This document shows positions 44,246 through 56,453 of a stretch of DNA of 64,000 nt, one piece after another (position 1 is the stretch's first letter; each line of letters begins with the position of its first letter). The notes beneath the pieces are model-generated. The model did not search any database, was not told the DNA's origin, and was given only the letters and a program-made list of their open reading frames with translations. The stretch is taken from assembly GCA_018907035.1 (NCBI GenBank), contig JACCIC010000137.1:1116001-1180000 (forward strand), written 5' to 3'. This stretch comes from Sycobia sp. Sy_11 (Eukaryota > Arthropoda > Insecta > Hymenoptera > Epichrysomallidae). A program made the position numbers and the translations under genes.

Positions 44246-44776
44246 TTTTAAAGTTCGTATAGTTATGCTTAAAAACGATTTTAAATTGAAGCACACCGTT
44301 GGAAAAGAATCGGATGCGTCGCGTTTTTCCGGAAACAAAGGGGAGATGACACTAAATTCAGCGCTACAGGTATACGAGGATTTCTTGTTGGATATAGCCC
44401 ATTGGGATATACATTACTAGTCCCTGAAGAACAAAAGTTGTTCGAATCTCGCGACGTTAAATTCGTTGAAAAATTAGTATTTAGCGATTACTATGGAGGA
44501 GACAATAAATGTCAACCGAGCTTCGCGGTTGTGAGTAAAGTAGAAAATAAAGAATCGCCGAAACAGAATCGGGAATTGAGGAGAAGCAATAGGATAAAAC
44601 AACAAACAGAAAACATCGTGTTCACATTAGACAGCGACAAAACTAGACCAAATTCAGAAGTTAAATATCACTCTTTACTGGCGAAAATAAATCAGGATCC
44701 ACAAACTTATCGCAAAGCAGTAAATTCAACCGAAGCCGATAACTGGATTAAAGCTATTAATTCCGAATTAGACTGA
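44246..44776 (+). pseudogene. copia element 2 integrase C-terminus and linker
   Basis: One frame over 44280-44400 gives RIGCVAFFRKQRGDDTKF and GIRGFLVGYSPLGYTLLV. The open part 44402-44776 continues PEEQKLFESRDVKF and ends LD-TGA. Compared with copy 1 the frame over the VGYS motif is intact here. Confidence 0.8.
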
Positions 44777-45631
44777 ATGACCGAAAAGGAAGTTTTTAGT
44801 GAAATTAGTACAGACTCAATGTATAAACAAAATAAAAACCCAAATATTTTAGATTCACGGTGGGCGTTTCATCGGAAAGCCGATAGCTCAGGTAGAATAA
44901 TATTCAAAGCCAGTATAGTAATTCGCGGATTTAAAGATAAATATGATTATGGCGTTAGGGAAACGTTCGCACCTGTGTCTAGAGTAACTCTAGTTAGATC
45001 CTTCTTGGCCATACCCAATAAATTAGAACTTAACCTAAAACAACTCGACATAGAAACAGCCTTCTTATACGGAAACATCGACGAAGATATTTACCTTCGG
45101 ATACCAGAAGGATTTCGAAAATCTGAACAAAACAAAAATGAAATTCTAAAGCTAAAGAAATCACTATACGAATTAAAAATCAGTCCTAAGAGATGGAATG
45201 TCAAATTTACCGAAATAATGAACAAATTTGAATACAAAGCAACTGATTCGGATCCGTGCCTATTCATTAAAGCAAACCATAATGGTTTTTACGCGTTATT
45301 ACTCTATGTCGACGACATATTAATTATGGGAGAAAATGAAAACGAAATAGACAATCTAATAAACAGCTTCGCCAAAGAATTTAAATTAAAAAGATTCGCA
45401 AGCCTAACCGAATACTTGGGAATAAGCTTACGTCGTGATAAAATTAATAGGACAATCAATCGTTTCGGATTCAGAGACATTAAAAGCAGTAGAACTCCTA
45501 GTAACATAGCTATCGTTACAAGCGAACAACGTAGAGATCGCGAAAAAGATTGTATCGGAGAAAACCATAAAAATAACACAAGTTATCGAAAAATAGTGGG
45601 TTCTTTATTGTATCTTGCTAACGCAACGTGA
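44777..45631 (+). pseudogene. copia element 2 reverse transcriptase
   Basis: 284 codons with RT motifs WAFHRKADSSGRIIFKASIV, ETFAPVSRVTLVRS, LDIETAFLYGNIDEDIYLRI (first catalytic Asp present) and LLYVDDILIMG (YVDD). Near 45455 it lacks 12 codons present in copy 1 (the segment after INRTI), an in-frame deletion of 36 bp. It ends in TGA at 45629-45631, where copy 1 has CGA (Arg). Confidence 0.9.
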
Positions 45632-45649
45632 ACCGATATTTCATTCAGC

Positions 45650-46225
45650 GTGAACGTATTGAGCCGACATCAGCAGAACCCGACGGAAACCGAATGGAAT
45701 ATGATTAAAAGGGTTTTCAGATATTTAACCGGGACATCGAATAAGGGATTGATTTTCAAAGGAATCAGAAATATTTTGGAAGCGTATTCGGATGCCAGTC
45801 TGTCTGATTGTAAGAACTCACTCACTACGTGTGGACACCTGATTAAGTTATACAAGGACTGGAAGACTCAAAAACAACCCAGCGTAGCCTTGTCTAGCTG
45901 CCAGGCCGAGTACGTGGCGATGAGTCTTGCTTGTCAGGAATTAATATCATTACAAAACTCGATCAAAGAAATTCTAAGAGTTAATTTATATCAGTTGCGC
46001 GTGTACTGCGACAATCAGGTCGCTCAGATTTGCGCGAAAACCGATGGAAACAATCGTATCCGACATATGATAAGTCGACGGGAACACTATATTAAAGAGT
46101 GCGTTCGGGATAATCTAGTCGAGATAAAATGGGTAAAATCGTCCGAACAACTAGCTGACATTTTCACAAAAGGCTTAAAATCAGACACAGACGTTAGGAT
46201 TACACAAATCATTCTAAATGACTAA
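45650..46225 (+). pseudogene. copia element 2 RNase H
   Basis: Same frame and content as the end of 2271-3155: LEAYSDASLSDCKNSLTTCG, KTQKQPSVALSSCQAEYVAM, LRVYCDNQVAQ, SSEQLADIFTKGLK. It stops at 46223-46225. Open throughout; separated from RT only by the TGA at 45629. Confidence 0.88.
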
Positions 46226-46481
46226 ATAAAAATAAATGTTTCAGATCCCCAAGTTGAAGAGGAAGATTGGGACAGTTCCAATTAAAACACATGTATGCGA
46301 ATCCAATATTCGAGCTAATACCTGCAAACTAGTCGATAATCGAAAGAAGAGTGAAACGATAATTCCGTACATATGAATTGACTGATCTACTGAAACGGGA
46401 CGCATCAGCACTCTCAAACTGTTAATGGTCATATCTGCATGTGTACATGAAATATACGTTTTAGCTGAAAGCTCCGGACAA

Positions 46482-46495
46482 AACAAGAGAGAGAG
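46482..46495 (+). promoter_or_regulatory. polypurine tract of copia element 2
   Basis: The run AACAAGAGAGAGAG ends right before the 3' LTR start TGTTAG. Confidence 0.7.
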
Positions 46496-46752
46496 TGTTA
46501 GATTATGCATTTTTCCCCGGCGCTTTCGCCTAATATAACACACATTTATGTTGTACACATGTGTCCAGTAATATATGTTGTGCGCCGCTCGGACGCCTGC
46601 GGCGCTCCGCGAGACTTGCGAGTATTCTTTTACGTACGCTTGTAGGATGCAAACGTGTTTGTTAACTTCGTTAATAAAGACCAGTAGATTTTCTTATATT
46701 AAATATAATATTAATATTCATTTATTATTACATCCTTTCATTAATTCTAACA
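46496..46752 (+). repeat. 3' LTR of copia element 2
   Basis: 257 bp, TGTTAG to CTAACA, polyA signal AATAAA at 46673-46678. About 7 percent different by eye from the 5' LTR. Confidence 0.93.
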
Positions 46753-46757
46753 AAAAC
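46753..46757 (+). repeat. target site duplication of copia element 2, right
   Basis: AAAAC, matching 38129-38133. Confidence 0.85.
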
Positions 46758-47374
46758 AGAGTATAATTCTATTGTCGCGCCGTTGCACTTTATCCCCTGA
46801 GATTTTTTAGTAGGGTGGTTCGCTCACCACGATCCATTGTAAAAGATAATTTCATATATATTAATCATTATTTTATACATTTTTAAATTTAATATAAATA
46901 ATTTTCTAAAACGATAGCCCCGCGTGGGTTTAGAAAATTATTTTAAGTTTTATTAAATTAAATCATTTAAGCTATTAATTTTTGCGTCACGCGTTCGGAC
47001 CTCGCGCTGAGTGTGCGAGAATGTGCCGTCCACTGTCATGCCGACGACAGGTTCCCCTCGACTAACCGGCTTCGACTAACCTCAAGGCAACTCGAGGAAC
47101 TCGCTAGGTGGAGCTGAAATTTTGGCGTTCACAAATAACAAATTTCCAACAGTGTATAAGACCCAATGTAATACCAGTACAGGTATCGTTTTTCTAGCGG
47201 TTCTTCGCATGAGATCAAAGCATTCTTTTTACCTGTGTTTTTTTTTTTAAATATCGCTTTGAAATTCCTCTTTGAAGGATCCTAAATCATATATAAAATG
47301 ATTATTATTATAGATTTTTCAATTCTTTAATTTTATTTTTATTTTTTTTCTGTAACGTAAATGAAATATTTCTC
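46758..47374. other. AT-rich spacer with an inverted repeat and a dispersed repeat
   Basis: 46880-46967 has an inverted repeat around AATTTTCTAAAAC..GTTTAGAAAATT. 47105-47160 (GGAGCTGAAATTTTGGCGTT and following) is present again, complementary, at 53160-53215. No gene is seen. Confidence 0.5.
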
Positions 47375-47990
47375 ACAGCGTTCAGATATATTATTAGAAG
47401 GTGAGCTTAGTTGCAGACCTTTTGATGATGGAAAACGGATACACGTACGTATACGCTTAATCAAAATATTTTCCCTCATGTTCTACTATTTTTTCCTATC
47501 TTCCTGGCAATATGGTGGCGAAAGAACGATGACGATTTTGAGGTGATCCTATTATCCACAAATTCTCGCACTTCTTGAACATGTTAGAAGTGCTTACAAC
47601 GGGGTCGTGCTTCTGAATAGGTGGTAATAAAAGGCGCTATGTCTGGCGTGCACACTGGGTGTGGCAACACTTCCCATTCGAGCTCGAACAGGATTTTTGG
47701 AGGGCTTTTGCAACATGTGGCTAAACGTTGTCAGACAAGAAAATGACTGTACCTATTGCTCGCGATTGCTGATCTATGTTCGATCAATTTCTGTTGCAAA
47801 TCATCCAGTTGGCGTTTCTGTACCTTGGCAGTGACAGTTTCATCCCTGTTGGTCTCACCAAATGCACAGCATGACCTTCTGGCCATGGCTGTTCTGTTTT
47901 GGTGTCGATGTGGACGGTTGACTTGGGTTCACCCATGACTTTTTACGCTTAGAATTGTCATAGTATATCCACTTTTCATCACCAATCACA
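47375..47990 (-). pseudogene. mariner transposase remnant, minus-strand half
   Basis: The minus strand reads DEKWIYYDNSKRKKSW, then NPSQPSTSTPKQNSHGQK and VMLCIWWDQQG, then scattered C-terminal bits. The N-terminus is absent. It faces the plus-strand half at 48330. Many stops. Confidence 0.75.
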
Positions 47991-48329
47991 ATACATCACA
48001 TAAAACTCTTCTTTGTCCCCTGGGACGCAAAATCGGTTTTGAAATTTACAGAGAAATAACTTAATTACAACTTTACAATTAAACAAAGCTATAAAAATCT
48101 TGAAACATTTTCCTTTAAAATAAACATATCTTTCCCGCACTCTGCACGATTTTTTGCAACTGTCTAGAGGGAGCAAAATACTAATTTTCCTCCCTAGGGA
48201 GGAAGTGTTTATGACCGTTTTCCGGCCAATCCGAAAGCAGAGTTTTACTTTCCCTCCCTTGGGAGGAAAAAAGAATGAACGAAACCGTGTAGTTCGATAG
48301 GATTCTCAGTTAGAAAGCTATTTCACAAC

Positions 48330-49075
48330 GTCTCAAAACCCTGGGTATGATCCCAAAGCAAGGAAATTGGGTTCCTTACGAACTGAAGCTAAGAGACGTG
48401 TCGAGCATCGCTCATTCGCTTGCGAACAACTGCTCAAATGGCAAAATCGCAAAGGACTTATACATCGAATCGTGACGGGAGACGAAAAGTGGATTCACTA
48501 CGACATCCCAGAACGTAGAAAGTCGTGGGCTAAGCCCGGGCATGCCTCTACTTCCAGTTCAAGCCAAAGATTCATGGCAAGAAGCTAATGCTGTGCATTT
48601 GGTGGGATCAGCTTGGAGTAATCTATTACGAACTACTCCAACACAATCCAACCATCACCAGGTAACGTTACAGACAACAGCTGATGCTATTGAGCCGAAC
48701 ATTGAAGATTAAACTTCCACAATATGCCAAAAGGCACAATAAAGTCATTTTCAGCATGACAACGCTCGGACACATGTTGCAAAAATCATAAAGGAAACAT
48801 TAGAAGCACTGAATTGGGACGTCCTACCCACCCGCCGTATTCACCAGACATTGCTCCTTCAGACTACCACCTATTCCGGTCGATGATTCATGGTCTGGCT
48901 AAGCAGCACTTCACTTCTTATGAGGAATTAAAGAAATGGGTCCATTAGTGGATCGCCTCAAAAAAGGGCAATTTTTTAGACGGGGTATCCACTTGCTGCC
49001 CGAAAGATGGTCAAAAGTAGTAAAAAGTGATGGGCAATATTTTGAACGACATTATTTGTACCTTTTTTTACAATA
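48330..49075 (+). pseudogene. mariner transposase remnant, plus-strand half
   Basis: The plus strand begins PKQGNWVPYELKL, the same linker as the intact mariners, then HRIVTGDEKWIHYDIPERRK with the first catalytic Asp, LCIWWDQLGVIYYELLQHNP, and in other frames the second-Asp region (HDNARTHV-like, ~48758) and YHLFRSMIHGLAKQHF (~48870). It ends near ERWSKVVKSDGQYF-like sequence at 49030. Related to the 25-28 kb mariners but clearly older. Confidence 0.78.
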
Positions 49076-49640
49076 AATTCTTATTTCTTTATAAAAAATT
49101 GTGGAAACTTATTTGTACAGCCAATATTATGCATACTTTTATGAATGGCATTATATTTAAAAGAATTAGATTTAAAGTTTTAATTAGATAAATATGGTTT
49201 GATCATGTTTTTGGTGTGTGTAATATACATATAAAACCTTAAACACACACACACGCGCGCGTGCGCGCGTTAGAATATAATAACTATTGTTATAGTATAA
49301 TAATTCTAATGTGCAATAGAGCGTAGTCAGGATAAATAAGCAAAAACTAATTATCATAATTAAACTGATAAAACTATCTTTTATTATATCAAACGCGATT
49401 CACAATATACTTCAAATAATAATCGCAATAGCTCTCTCTAACATACAAAATTACATCCGCGCCCACGCGTCGCGATCTACATTTGTCCTTCTCCAAAATC
49501 AATCTGTTCACTCTCACTCCGTCACTCAACTCTACACCTTCGTTAGCGTTACCTGTCCCGACCTGCATGATGGGTATTTTTCCCTTCAGATTTTCTGTAC
49601 ACTTGCTTTCCTTTCGCCTAACGGTGCTTTTCTTGCTTTT

Positions 49641-49644
<4 letters not shown>

Positions 49645-49681
<37 letters not shown>
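49645..49681 (+). repeat. (TA)n microsatellite
   Basis: About 18 TA units. The open frame that runs through it (49483-49698) is not considered a gene. Confidence 0.9.
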
Positions 49682-49685
<4 letters not shown>

Positions 49686-50078
49686 TTATTTTGTATAATT
49701 TTATATATAAGCAAAAAGATGCAAAGGAAATATTATCTATTAATTGTATCTTAATTTTTCCATATACAATTTTGCAAAATATATAATGAAATATACTTAT
49801 ATTATAATAATATAATACAATTCACTTCATAGCATATTAAATATTAATGTTATATAATTAAAAATAAGCCAAGTTAACATAAGAAACTTTTATATAAGTA
49901 CTAAAACATACATGAAAATACAAATTTTTTATGTGAATAAATAAAATTGTTAATAATAAGTGCAAAAAAAAATAAAATATAATAAATGCAGTAGGATATA
50001 AGGAAAAAATATATAAAAATAATAATATAAGTATATACGTACAATAAAGATCTTAGTTATTTATAAATTTACAAAATA

Positions 50079-51227
50079 CGAGGGTGGATTGATAAGTTTC
50101 CGGCCTGACCAAGAGATGGCGCCACTAGGCCTACCTCGAGATGGCATTCTATAGTACAATCCTTAGATAGCTTGTAGCTATAGTTTCGGTTCGATCGCCA
50201 CGTTAGTTTAGGTTTGAGAGCATGCTAAATAAGACGCCTGTGTTTTTCGTAAAAATGGAAACGCTGGAAATTCGTGCTGTCATCAAATAATTTTATTTGA
50301 AGGGGTTAACGCCGAAGGAAATTATTGAAGAGATGGACTCAACACTGGGGACATCCTCCCCATCATATTCAACCGTTAAGCAGTGGGTTTCCGAGTTTAA
50401 AAAGGGTCGAGTGAGCACCTCTGATGAGCCTCGCTCAGGACGCCCCATTGAGGTCACAACTCCAGATATGATCGAAAAAATAGAACAAATAGTGCTGAAA
50501 GACCGCAGATTAAAAGTGCGTGAGATAGCTGAGACCTGTCATATGAACGTGTACAAAATATTTTGCACCAACATTTGTATATCGAAAAGCTCTGTGCAAG
50601 ATGGGTGCAGCGTTTACTAACGTCGACCAAAAATTGATTCGAAAGAACATTTCTACCGCCAATTTGGCATTGTATAAGCGTAATCCAAGCGAATTTTTGC
50701 GTCTATTCGTAACCGTTAACGAAACTTGGGTCTACCACTACACTCCTGAAACCAAACAACAGTCTAAACAGTGGATTGGATCAGGGGAACCAACTCCAAA
50801 GAAGGCAAAAACAATTTTTTCGGCGAACAAGGTTATGTCTACTGTTTTTTGGGATGCAAGAGGTATTATATACATTCATTACCTTGAAAAGGGTAAAACT
50901 ATCACTGGTAAATACTACGCAGACTTATTGCAACGTTTGAGCCACGAAATGAAAATTAAACAACATCATCTGGCGAAGAAAAAAATCTTGTTTCATCAAG
51001 ATAAAGCACCAGCGCACACGTCAATCGTTGCGATGGCTACAATTTATTTTGAATGTATTATATTTTGAAGAGCTTGACGAATCAGTCTATAGAGATGACA
51101 TTACTAGACTATAACACCGTTTTGAGAAATGTATCAGCCTTGGAGGAGATTATGTTGAGAAATAAAAAAAAATACTTAAAAACGTTGTTTTTCTTGGTCA
51201 GGCCGGAAACTTATCAATCCACACACG
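50079..51227 (+). mobile_element. mariner element with terminal repeats, defective
   Basis: 1149 bp between TA duplications (50077-50078, 51228-51229). The inverted ends share TGGATTGATAAGTTTCCGGC and continue CTGACCAAGA. It carries two broken transposase pieces. Different lineage from the 25-28 kb pair. Confidence 0.9.
50297..51068 (+). pseudogene. mariner transposase, broken and lacking the last catalytic Asp
   Basis: The N-terminal part (50297-50620) has the helix-turn-helix segments [31 protein letters not shown] and [12 protein letters not shown], then loses frame at [13 protein letters not shown]. The second part (50601-51068) reads VTVNETWVYHYTPETKQQSK, where Asn stands at the first catalytic Asp position, then FHQDKAPAHTSIVAMATI with the second Asp. 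After this an internal deletion removes the third Asp region (HPPYSPD..-type); the tail GGDYVEK-like sequence follows at about 51140. An inactive enzyme. Confidence 0.85.
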
Positions 51228-51647
51228 TATATGATAAAATTATATTCTAATAAATTAATATCATGCATTTTTTTAGAAGATTCAATATTAATACAAACCA
51301 AGTTAAGTTATATAAAATATAATATATGAATAGTGATGGTTGTATAAAACTAGAATCTTTAATTGTAGTAACATAAGCATATGCGTACGAATGGAATTTG
51401 AATAATTATAAATAATTCTAATTATCAATTATATATATAGAGATTATATATATATAAATAAACTATTTATATTAAAATTATAAATTATTAAAAGATAGGA
51501 ATTATAAGGTTTACAATAATAAAATATTCAGATAGTATTTATATAATAAAACATAAGATTGTTTAGGTAAAGTGCAATTTTATTGGTTTCTTGTAATTTT
51601 AATTATATTTTATATGAATAATTACCCTCTAAGAATAGAACTTGTGG

Positions 51648-52348
51648 TGTCACCTATGTGAGAAAGAGACAATCATAAGAAATCACCCCCTGTTGAGTAG
51701 GACCTCCCCTAAACTAGGACTTACCGCCTACGGATAGGAACAAGGTCTGATTGGCTATAGAAAACCCATAAAACACCATCACTAATTGGGTAACAAATAA
51801 GAAAAGTCTCTGGGGAACAAACAGAAAAATCTCTCTGGACTCTGCCCAAAGAAGGAGGATCCATCGCCTTTAAAAAGGGCAGATTTTGCCCTTCGGAGGC
51901 ATTCACACTTCACATCATTCACGTCGTTTTTTTCAAGTATTATTCACACGTAACATCACATTTGTCGTTTTTTCAAGTATTTTCCACATTTTATTAAAAA
52001 TCTTTCTCTGTCTCACCGGATTGAGGTCAGAAGAAAGCCAAATAAAAAATAAGTATGTACAGAACAAAATATTTAATAATTTCTTTTTTTATAATTTGTA
52101 ACTATACCAAAACCCCTCCGGGGAAGTCCTCCTTTAAAAAAGAAAGACTATACATGCTCCATATCGTTCTCCTAAATCTTATTTATAGCAGGGAGATATT
52201 TATACAAAAGGGAAGAATAGGCAAATATATATTTTTAATGCAAGTGAACACCACGCACTACAGCATACAGGGACTCGAGCTATTTGTGGCAACTCAAGGC
52301 TCATAGGCCAATAAAAAAATATAGGGGCATCATATAGCTCGTGTGACA
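51648..52348 (+). mobile_element. candidate solo LTR
   Basis: The 701-bp block has perfect 6-bp inverted ends, TGTCAC and GTGACA. Inside are a TTTAAAAAGGGC promoter-like block (51869-51880) and AATAAA at 52043-52048, with a short CT-rich transcript-start-like region between. The flanking 4 bp are GTGG and GAGG, one mismatch, so the target duplication is uncertain. No ORF with known domains. Confidence 0.45.
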
Positions 52349-53294
52349 GAGGGGTACTGACTCCTACGTCACAATATTATACCTACTCGTTCTATGTAAG
52401 CATGACTAACACAGGAGGGGGGGGGGATTTAACATTGTTTAAGTCTGTTAGTTGTCATTCAATTTTTAATGTATTTCTTTGAAGAAGAAAAAGCGCCTCG
52501 TATGTGAAAATAGTATATGACTTGGGTAATTTGACGCCTTCGCTTCGCTCGGGCGGCCAACATATCCTCATCGGAAAACGCCTATTTTTCTCCCTTGTGT
52601 CACAATGTACTATTTCTAAATTCAGTAATAATTGATAATTCATTATTATTAAAAAAACAGGTATGGACCTGCCAGACTCGTTCCCACAAACTTTATGCTG
52701 TTATTTTTTAATAGTTAATTTTTACATTAAAGAATTTTACAGTATTTACTGAATATCTGAATTGGCTATGAACATATTATATTTCCCTTTATCTCAATTA
52801 ATAGGACATCCGACTGTATCAGTAAACTAATTTTTAATTTAATTATAGAATATTGTTTGTATTAATATATTTTAAACTTCCGAAAGTATTTTATATAAAT
52901 ATTTATAAAATACATGAGAAGACGTATTTAAATGTCTTACAATGCTACTCGCCTAACTATTTTACTTTTGTTCAAAGTCCTTTTTTTTCTAAATAATCAT
53001 AATCACTTGTCTGATTTAGCATCCCTCAAAATGGAATGGCTAAAGAATATTAAAAAAAAAAAAGAAACAATAAATACAAGCAACATGAACGCTTTGAGCT
53101 TAAGCGGAAAACTGTTAGAAAAGCGATACCCGTACTGATATTCCATCTGCTCTTATACATTATAGGTGATTTGTTATTTGTGAACGCCCTAATTTCAGCT
53201 CCAACTAGCGACTTCACTGTGAATTACTAGTAATATTTCAAATGTAATGTAACTGAAATGTTCATTTATAATATTTATGTAATATAACTTAATA

Positions 53295-53480
53295 TGTATC
53301 AGCAATAAAGTAGATGCAGCAATAAACTTGCGTTCGCGATAAAGAAGACTCCCCAAAACACTTTGCAACATTTTCAACGATTCCATGTAACTCCATTGGA
53401 AACACAAAATTTTAAGCAAACTCGTTGATCAACTTTTTTTCCATAGTCAACATCGCCAGACAAACTTTTTGCGTCGTAAA
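53295..53480 (-). pseudogene. mariner N-terminal helix-turn-helix fragment
   Basis: The minus strand across two frames gives DQRVCLKFCVSNGVT, ESLKMLQSVLGSLLYRE and KCFGESSLSRTQVY, the usual start of mariner transposases of the SSVKFC type. No other part of an element is attached. Confidence 0.65.
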
Positions 53481-53727
53481 CAAACAGCTGACAAACACAC
53501 ACTAATGGAGAATGGCGCTTAAATTTCATACGGAAATCAAGAAAGGTTGTACCAGTATCGGAAAAGAAAGTTTTATCGATTCAGTTTACGTGCAGAATTT
53601 AAATGCACCAGTACTGGTCAAATTTAATCATATGGTATAACGTTATTACTATATTTGTGATATTTTAAATGTTATGTTACTGAAACATTGCAACTGAAAT
53701 GATAGCGAAGGTAATATTTGATATATA

Positions 53728-54611
53728 CTACTGTGTACAAATATGAGTAAGACTTTATTTATAACTTGTGAAATCTTTATTTATTCTTCTCAATCTGATT
53801 CATCCCCCTCAAAATAATACCCCCCGGATACAATGCAATCATGCCAACGCTTTTTCCAATTTTCAAAACATTATTTATATTCATATTCCGAAATGACCAT
53901 CAGCTCCTTCTTCGATTCGGCTTTGGCGTGATTTTTTCGATCTCCACTCTCCTTTGGCACTAAGCTCATCTCCAATTATTATGCATTCCATTTTGTCCTG
54001 ATAGTCCGAAAGCATCGTTTCACAGACTTCCATGCGACGCTGTTTTTCCAAAAAATTAAGTATTTTTGGTAGCAATCAACATTTCACTCTTTTTAGGCAC
54101 AAAATGTCTGTCAAAATGGTGTTGACTGACCCATTTAAACTCCAACAATATCAGCAAGCGCTCTAGTAGTCAATCAACAATTTTGCAGAAACGATTCTTT
54201 GATTTTGTCGACGTGTAGCTCATCAGTAAATGTTCTTGATTGTCTTTGATGTGGTTCGTTTTCAACGCGTTCTCAACTTTCTTTGAACAATTTTTGCCAA
54301 TCAAAAATACTTGTTCTTGATATTGACTTCTCATCAACATTCTGAACGTTTTGGCGGCCAATATTTCATTTCGTGCACAAAATGTAATGCTACTTATTTG
54401 TTGAACAATTTTAGACATTATAAAAACCGAATAGAATACTTTTCTTTGTTAAAAACACAAGCGTATCTATATGAGAGATAAAGATAATTGTGTGAAATTT
54501 GACACAGATAACTCTGACAGTACTACCAACTTAAAAATAAAAACATTTGTCAGAAGTGATAAACCCGGAAAGTTTGAATTGAAAAGTTTTACTCATATTT
54601 GTACACATTAT
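53728..54611 (-). mobile_element. internally deleted mariner, copy B
   Basis: 884 bp between TA (53726-53727, 54612-54613). The ends are CTACTGTGTACAAATATGAG and the complement of ATAATGTGTACAAATATGAG. The minus strand has the N-terminal SSITFCARNEILAAKTFRML and SRQSRIEE, then the C-terminal part, as in copy A. The deletion junction is the same as in copy A. No protein can be made. Confidence 0.83.
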
Positions 54612-54626
54612 TATTATATATATATA

Positions 54627-55893
<1,267 letters not shown>

Positions 55894-56337
55894 CATTCTT
55901 ACTTCATTATCACGTAAGGTAGCATTAGAAGACTGTAGAATAATTATGAACTTAATTTTAGTATTACTTGAATATCCAAATCTGAAAACAATTGTTTCGT
56001 ATAACTTTTATTTTCTTATAAGATGCAAACTTACATTTTAAATTCTTCTGTTGAATATAACATTCCCAAAAATAATTCTCTAACATCAATTCCAGTTTTA
56101 TTTCCAATGTTCAATTTTTCTTCAACAATATCAATGGATGTATGTACTTTATAATGAAATTGTAAAGTATTCAATGCATCGTTACATTTAATATATTTCG
56201 GCGAATTCTGAAAATAAGTAACTATTATTTTATTTAATTACAAAGAAATGTTTAATATTTAATATTAATAATAATATTATATTAAATTAATGTTTATCAC
56301 TTACGTTTTTTCCTATTATAGCAATACAAACAGCCAT
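55894..56337 (-). CDS. TRAPPC2L: trafficking protein particle complex subunit 2-like, exons 1-3 (3' end not found)
   Basis: Three minus-strand exons with GT-AG borders: exon 1 56305-56337 (MAVCIAIIGKN), exon 2 56035-56207, exon 3 55894-55981. Together they give 98 codons in phase. Exon 2 reads LQFHYKVHTSIDIVEEKL and IDVRELFLGMLYSTEEFK; exon 3 reads FGYSSNTKIKFIIILQSSN then ATLRDNEVRM. This follows human TRAPPC2L from residue 1 through the RDNE(I/V)R motif. The protein is a longin-fold (sedlin family) partner in TRAPP tethering complexes acting in ER-Golgi traffic. The final exon, with the conserved FRKLH..CNPFY stretch, was not seen downstream, where repeats are dense. There are no stops in the three exons. 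The gene may be truncated or have a long last intron. Confidence 0.85.
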
Positions 56338-56453
56338 AATTCAGTACACCAAATAACATCTGTTGTGGGTTAAATTCTAAATCTACTAAAGTTCGCTATA
56401 GTAATTTGCCATTACCAATTATAAGATAGACACTTATAGAAGAACACTTCTGT

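Larger units (their letters stand above)
38134..46752 (+). mobile_element. complete Ty1/copia retrotransposon, element 2 (8.6 kb)
   Basis: Two LTRs in direct orientation (38134-38389, 46496-46752), 5-bp target duplication AAAAC, primer site, polypurine tract and the gene order gag-PR-IN-RT-RH. The LTRs differ at about 19 of 257 positions by eye, so the insertion is not recent. The coding region is broken in many places. The 5' leader (38405-40840) is unusually long. Pol is closely related to that of 1-3155. Confidence 0.95.

Noticed and set aside
47756..47938. 60-codon plus-strand frame
   Set aside because: Antisense to the mariner remnant at 47375-47990.
49244..49270. CG-rich alternating run as possible Z-DNA regulatory site
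   Set aside because: It is a short AC/GC microsatellite without any gene nearby.
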